From Verrucomicrobiota bacterium (lineage in GTDB: Bacteria; Verrucomicrobiota; Verrucomicrobiia; JABWAM01), in assembly GCA_023269615.1 (NCBI GenBank), contig JAHFSY010000018.1, positions 1-64,000 on the forward strand: 64,000 nucleotides of DNA, given 5' to 3'. The notes beneath the pieces were generated by a model. It ran no database searches. It was given only the letters and a program-made list of their open reading frames with translations, and was not told where the DNA came from. The position numbers and the translations under genes were made by a program. Shown in pieces: positions 60,148 to 64,000 of the stretch. Each line of letters starts with the position of its first letter. Within the stretch, counting starts at the first letter, position 1.

Positions 60148-61740
60148 TCAGACTTTCCGGACGCCCTCTGGGTCCGGGAATTGGATGGAAAGTTGCCGGA
60201 TCATGCGGGAGAGATTGGAGGGCGCCAGTTTGAGCATGTCCGCCGCTTCACGCTGATTCCCCTTGGATTGTTTCAGTGCATGCATGATGACTCGTCGCTT
60301 GTAGTCAATGACGCCTTGATTCAACGAGGCGGGGAGTGATTCCGGCTCCACTGCCTTTGCTGGCGGGAGCGGCGTGCCTGCGCCGGCCGAACCCTGCTGG
60401 CGATCATTCTCATCAAGTTCCTCCTGGTTCAGGAAAATGGAATGAATCACGTCGCCGTGGCAGACGACCGTGGCCCGTTCCACCACGCTTTCAAGCTCCC
60501 GGATGTTTCCCGGCCAATCATGGGAAAGCAACCGCTTATAGGCTGTTTCAGAAAAACCCTTTACGGAGTGGTGAAGACGGCGGTTGTATTTGTCCAAAAA
60601 GCGATGAGCCAGCAGCGGGATATCTTCCTTGCGCTCACGCAGTGGCGGCAAAAAAATGGGGAAAATATTGAGGCGATAGTAAAGGTCCTGGCGAATCCGC
60701 TTTTCGCGAATCGCAGCTTCCAGGTCAACGTGGGTGGCGGCCACCAGGCGAACATCGACATGGAGGGTCTCGGTCCCGCCCACGCGTTCAAATTGTTGTT
60801 CCTGGAGCACGCGCAACAGTTTGACCTGCAGGTCCATCGCAAGGTCGCCGACTTCGTCCAAAAACATCGTGCCCTTGTCTGCCAGCTCAAAACGTCCCGG
60901 CTTCCGTTGGGTCGCCCCGGTAAACGACCCCTTCTCATGGCCGAACAGCTCGCTTTCAATCAGGTTGGATGGAATGGCCCCGCAATTAATGCGGACGAAG
61001 GGCCCGTCGCGCCTGGAACTCAGCTCGTGAATGGCCTGGGCGACCAGTTCTTTGCCCGTGCCCGTCTCCCCCCGAATGAGAACCGTCGAAGGGGTCACCG
61101 CCACCTGGCGGATTTCGGTCTTGATCCGCTTCATGCACGCGCTTTCGCCAACCATGCGATCCAAAGGCCCCAGGTCCGAATTTTCATCCGGGCGGACGTT
61201 GAAAAGCTCGCTCCACTTCCCTTCGTCCTCCGCATCTCCCTGCAGGCAAGTCTCGGTCGCGAGGGCTTCTGCAGCACGGTTTGAGTAATGCTCCATGACC
61301 TCGGTCAGGACCGCGTGCGATGTGATTCCGCAGTTGATCAATTCGAGCACTCCGAGCAGCTTGTTCCGATAAACAACAGGCCCGGCAATCAGGTTGACCG
61401 TTCGATGATCCAGGATGGTGTCAAACCTCACGTTGAAGAGCGAGTCTTGATAGGGTTCATCGGTGAGTTTCGTCTGCCGCGTTTGCGCGACATGCCCGGC
61501 AAATCCCTCGCCTAGTCGCATGGTGCGCCCCTTCAGCATGTGGCTTTTGGTGCCCGTCATCAGGTGAAAAACAAGGTTGTTTTCATGGGGATTGTACAGG
61601 AGGAGGCTTCCCCCGGCGGCCTCCACCCTGGCCGCGGCCTCCTCGATGATTGCCTGGAGGGTTCCATCAACCTTCGCGAGCTTGCCCAATGCGTTTTGGG
61701 CCTTGAGCAGCTGTTCGAAAAATTGCCGGGATAAACTCAT
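60148..61740 (-). CDS. Sigma-54-dependent activator with GAF domain
   Basis: A 530-residue protein. An N-terminal GAF domain covers about 15-170 ([31 protein letters not shown]). The AAA+ domain (about 200-440) has [30 protein letters not shown] (the sigma-54 contacting loop, here GSFTGA) and [12 protein letters not shown] Fis-type helix-turn-helix ends it ([20 protein letters not shown]). The order matches NifA/FhlA-type activators, which sense a small ligand by the GAF domain. It sits between two sigma-54 promoters, its likely targets. No receiver domain or partner kinase is seen. Confidence 0.95.
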   Translation of the reverse strand: MSLSRQFFEQLLKAQNALGKLAKVDGTLQAIIEEAAARVEAAGGSLLLYNPHENNLVFHLMTGTKSHMLKGRTMRLGEGFAGHVAQTRQTKLTDEPYQDSLFNVRFDTILDHRTVNLIAGPVVYRNKLLGVLELINCGITSHAVLTEVMEHYSNRAAEALATETCLQGDAEDEGKWSELFNVRPDENSDLGPLDRMVGESACMKRIKTEIRQVAVTPSTVLIRGETGTGKELVAQAIHELSSRRDGPFVRINCGAIPSNLIESELFGHEKGSFTGATQRKPGRFELADKGTMFLDEVGDLAMDLQVKLLRVLQEQQFERVGGTETLHVDVRLVAATHVDLEAAIREKRIRQDLYYRLNIFPIFLPPLRERKEDIPLLAHRFLDKYNRRLHHSVKGFSETAYKRLLSHDWPGNIRELESVVERATVVCHGDVIHSIFLNQEELDENDRQQGSAGAGTPLPPAKAVEPESLPASLNQGVIDYKRRVIMHALKQSKGNQREAADMLKLAPSNLSRMIRQLSIQFPDPEGVRKV

Positions 61741-61873
61741 ATCGGTTTATTTTATAAAGCCGCAACATGACAATGCAACATCACTTCTCAAATGTTTTAC
61801 TGGTAAATACATGCAGATAAGCAGGTGGTTCGCGATTTCCTGACCGGGCATGGCCGGAATCCTGTCGAAGCGC

Positions 61874-62257
61874 TTATAAAACCGAGTCGCTCGGGATTGC
61901 TTTCTTCTCATTCCGTCCTGCCTCCGCTGCGCCGAATCTTGCCAGCCTTTCGTGGAGCGAGGTGTACTGCCTGCCGTCACGCCGATAAAAGCGTTGAAAA
62001 TTAATGTGGGCGCTTTCCGGCTTCTTCGCATTGGTCATGTGGGTGGAAATATCGTTTCTCTCCGGGGAGTTGAAGTCCTCCACCCAGGTTTCATCGGCGC
62101 CATCTTCATAGTGGATTTTCATGACGACTTTCCCCTTGGTTACGTGCAGGCGGATGAGGTCTCCGCGTTCAAAGTCAATCCATGTGGAGCTTCTTGGAGA
62201 CATCAATGCACAAACCCTGGATGCCAGCTCATGGACGGTAAAAAATAATGATTTCAT
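61874..62257 (-). CDS. Small protein of unknown function driven by sigma-54 promoter B
   Basis: A 127-residue protein: MKSLFFTVHELASRVCALMS, then FERGDLIRLHVTKGKVVMKI, IHYEDGADETWVEDFNSPER and RRDGRQYTSLHERLARFGAA. It is charged and probably cytoplasmic, with no family that I recognise. The start codon lies about 26 bp after the predicted start of transcription of promoter B. The first 24 bp are shared with the 36-codon leader before the exoprotein gene. It is upstream of the activator gene with 133 bp between, so read-through could feed activator expression. Confidence 0.6.
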   Translation of the reverse strand: MKSLFFTVHELASRVCALMSPRSSTWIDFERGDLIRLHVTKGKVVMKIHYEDGADETWVEDFNSPERNDISTHMTNAKKPESAHINFQRFYRRDGRQYTSLHERLARFGAAEAGRNEKKAIPSDSVL

Positions 62258-62293
62258 GGATGGTTCGTTTTATGAATGGAATTCCCATCTCCA

Positions 62294-62309
62294 AGCAGGC
62301 GTCGTGCCA
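62294..62309 (-). promoter_or_regulatory. Sigma-54 promoter, copy B (before the 61874 gene)
   Basis: Minus-strand sequence TGGCAC-GACGC-CTGCT, with the same spacing and the same single mismatch to TGGCAC-N5-TTGC as copy A. It lies 37 bp before the ATG of the 61874 gene. Confidence 0.78.
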
Positions 62310-62350
62310 ACGCCCAACCCGCTGCATTTTTGCTTCAGCCATGGTTTGCG

Positions 62351-62386
62351 GGACATGAAATGATGCTTCTGATATGATCATCAGGA
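62351..62386. promoter_or_regulatory. Candidate enhancer-binding site, copy B
   Basis: The palindrome CTGAT-ATGATC-ATCAG lies at 62369-62384, in the block GACATGAAATGATGCTTCTG that aligns with copy A. Its distance from promoter B (about 80 bp) matches that in copy A. Confidence 0.5.
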
Positions 62387-62464
62387 AAACGTGTTGAAGC
62401 TTTGATAATCATCTTCGGAACCCGCTCCAGCCAGAAGGTGATACCGGTCCGTCATGCTTGTGCT

Positions 62465-62532
62465 TTTTGTGCCTCTTTGCGGCCATATTCCCGTGCACCG
62501 AATGAAGAAATTAGCCGCAAAGAGGCACAAAA
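62465..62532. repeat. Perfect 19-bp inverted repeat (GCCGCAAAGAGGCACAAAA)
   Basis: The arms at 62465-62483 and 62514-62532 are exact reverse complements with 30 bp between. The element lies about 100 bp upstream of the TpsB start and could form a hairpin in that message. Confidence 0.8.
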
Positions 62533-62632
62533 GACACAAGGCGGCCAACAAGCAGCTCCATAACCACTCCGAATGCGTAAGCCCTGACGTATTGGTTTGA
62601 CTTGACGTTCATATCGCGGAAAGACTGATCGG

Positions 62633-64000
62633 ATGGTGTGTTCCATACATTTTTGGCTGGCCCGGGTGAAGCTTGCCTGCCTGGCCGCGATGCTGATCCT
62701 GCTCGGCATCCAGGGAATCCCATGCGCCCACGCGCAGGACTTTGATAAGATTGCCCCGAAGACGCCGCAGAAAAACGAGACTCCCACGGAACTCTCCGAC
62801 GCCCCCACCGAGGTCGTTGGCGGGGACGATCAAGTGTTGGTCGCCTCGCTCAAGGGCCTCATCTTCCTTTCTGACCCCGCCGCAGTCCAGAAGGAGGGCG
62901 TCGGAGATTTCCAGGGGGTCAGCATCCGGGGTCTTCACGACCAGCTCTCCCCGCAGGTCGAGGCGATTGGAAACAAATATCTCGGGAAGCCGGTCACGAT
63001 CAAGATGCTCAATGAGCTTTCCCGGGAAATCATCACGCTTTACCGTCGCAACGACCTGCCCGTGGTGGATGTGGCGGCTCCCGAGGGACAGGACATCACG
63101 ACCGGCGTGGTACAGCTGGTCGTGGTGGAGGGGCACGTGGGGAAAGTCGTGGCCGAGGGAAATCAATGGTTTGAGTCGAGGGTGCTCGAAGACCAGGTCC
63201 GCGCTTCGCGGGGCGACCGCCTCATGGAATCAACCCTGCTTTCCGATGTCCGCTGGCTCAACAACAATCCTTTCCGCCAGGTGACCCCGGTCCTCCAGCG
63301 CGGCGAAAAGCCGGGCGAGACGGACATCAAGCTCAAGATCACCGACCGTTTTCCGCTGAGGGTTTACGCGGGGTACGAGGACACGGGAAACGACCTGACG
63401 GGCGACGAGCGTTTTCTCATGGGGTTGAACTGGGTGAACCCGATTTTCAGGGACCACCTGATGAGCTACCAGTTTACATGCGATCCGCACATGAACAAGA
63501 TGCTGGCCCACTCGGCGAGCTACGTCATGCCGCTCCCGTGGCGTCACATCCTCACGTTTTTCGGCAGTTACGCCCAGACAACGGCCGACGTCGCCAACCA
63601 GCTCATCGCGCTGAAAGGGAGGAGCTGGCAGACGAGCGGGCGCTACAACGTGCCGCTACCCACCCTCGGAAAATTTTCGCATGAGGCGGGATTTGGATAC
63701 GATTTCAAATCCAGCAACAACAACCTGGAGTTTGGCGGCGCGAACGTCTTCAACACCACGACCGAAGTTTCGCAGATGGTGTTCACCTACAACTGCCGCA
63801 TGGTGGACGACTGGGGCCAGACAAGTTTTGGAAATTCATGGTTCACAAGCATGGGCCGCTGGACTCCGCGCAACCACGACATCAATTTTGCCGCATCGCG
63901 CGCCTTCGCGAGCGCCGAGTACAACTACAACCGCCTCACCCTCGAGCGCGTGACCCGGCTGCCCTGGGATTTCACCTGGATCGCGAAGGGAATGTACCAG
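62633..64000 (+). CDS. TpsB outer membrane transporter (FhaC/ShlB-like), cut by window edge
   Basis: An open frame from ATG 62633 to the edge (at least 456 residues). It has a signal peptide (VKLACLAAMLILLGIQGIPC, cleavage after AHA). A POTRA-type domain follows (GVSIRGLHDQLSPQVEAIGN; REIITLYRRNDLPVVDVAAP; GVVQLVVVEGHVGKVVAEGN; LNNNPFRQVTPVLQRGEKPG), then the start of the ShlB-like barrel (LRVYAGYEDTGNDLTGDERF; GLNWVNPIFRDHLMSYQFT). It is the outer membrane partner that exports the TpsA exoprotein. It is divergent from that gene and from the activator, so the pair is not co-transcribed. Confidence 0.92.
   Translation, partial: MVCSIHFWLARVKLACLAAMLILLGIQGIPCAHAQDFDKIAPKTPQKNETPTELSDAPTEVVGGDDQVLVASLKGLIFLSDPAAVQKEGVGDFQGVSIRGLHDQLSPQVEAIGNKYLGKPVTIKMLNELSREIITLYRRNDLPVVDVAAPEGQDITTGVVQLVVVEGHVGKVVAEGNQWFESRVLEDQVRASRGDRLMESTLLSDVRWLNNNPFRQVTPVLQRGEKPGETDIKLKITDRFPLRVYAGYEDTGNDLTGDERFLMGLNWVNPIFRDHLMSYQFTCDPHMNKMLAHSASYVMPLPWRHILTFFGSYAQTTADVANQLIALKGRSWQTSGRYNVPLPTLGKFSHEAGFGYDFKSSNNNLEFGGANVFNTTTEVSQMVFTYNCRMVDDWGQTSFGNSWFTSMGRWTPRNHDINFAASRAFASAEYNYNRLTLERVTRLPWDFTWIAKGMYQ

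Noticed and set aside
61952..62248. Plus-strand frame of 98 codons opposite the 127-residue orphan
   Set aside because: The minus frame begins right after a sigma-54 promoter and has a balanced composition. The plus frame has neither.
62600..62700. A sigma-54 promoter for TpsB on the plus strand
   Set aside because: I found no TGGCAC-N5-TTGC-like site in the correct direction between 62258 and 62633. Both sites there and at 59953 point to the minus strand.

Overview
The window is a 64 kb stretch of fairly GC-rich bacterial chromosome, most likely from the Verrucomicrobiota or a close PVC relative. This rests on the mix of gene families: a short pseudopilin of the verrucomicrobial type, FecR/TPS exoproteins, a PknB-type kinase, beta-propeller hydrolases and many secreted orphan proteins. 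Few genes have a good Shine-Dalgarno site. No rRNA or phylogenetic marker is present, so the assignment is an inference. There are no phage genes, transposases or CRISPR arrays, but the intergenic spaces are crowded with several families of small repeats.

Layout. 1-3843: a divergent LysR regulator and a lutABC-type lactate oxidation operon. 3893-13248: an accessory block of small exported proteins (two SnoaL-like paralogues, Sel1 and ankyrin repeat proteins, orphan secreted proteins), largely joined by 4-bp ATGA overlaps; one Sel1 gene is frame-disrupted. 13301-16413: tRNA-Leu(CAA), an RRM protein plus DEAD-box helicase pair, and a nitrilase-family gene bracketed by two terminal-inverted-repeat elements. 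16478-20235: an ABC-F ATPase and a PknB-like kinase. 20432-27152: a GntR(FCD)-regulated operon etfA-dgcB-etfB-dgcA, predicted to demethylate an N-methylated amine and pass electrons through ETF to a membrane Fe-S protein. 27337-30428: a pseudopilin and an ABC-2 exporter. 30418-37618: an HD/PDEase-like protein and a tripartite RND efflux operon. 37859-45453: an AsmA-like protein and a respiratory island (caa3-type CoxB, a CoxA-CoxC fusion, CtaG, a small subunit, Rieske protein, a cytochrome b-c fusion), a quinol-to-oxygen chain. 45466-51174: an esterase, two orphans and two glycan-hydrolase-like genes. 51311-53667: tRNA-Leu(TAA) and a CHASE2 adenylate cyclase. 53950-64000: a two-partner secretion locus with a FecR protein, a 1735-residue TpsA exoprotein, a sigma-54 activator, a small orphan and the TpsB transporter, which runs off the right edge.

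Two things stand out. First, the TPS locus contains a duplicated control region of about 130 bp, at about 59914-60069 and 62255-62410. Each copy has a near-consensus -24/-12 sigma-54 promoter, TGGCAC-N5-CTGCT, and a palindromic upstream site, and the copies flank a gene for a sigma-54 activator. One copy drives the exoprotein through a 36-codon leader that shares its first codons with the small orphan gene. Second, at least nine gene ends carry short arrays of degenerate 7-bp tandem units. These often sit as inverted pairs 50-120 bp apart, and they run into the coding ends of neighbouring genes. Their unit sequence differs between loci while the 7-bp period is kept. Hairpin (REP-like) repeats of the type GTAGCC-GCGTTCGCAAGAACGC...GGCTAC and several MITE-like elements fill most other gaps.
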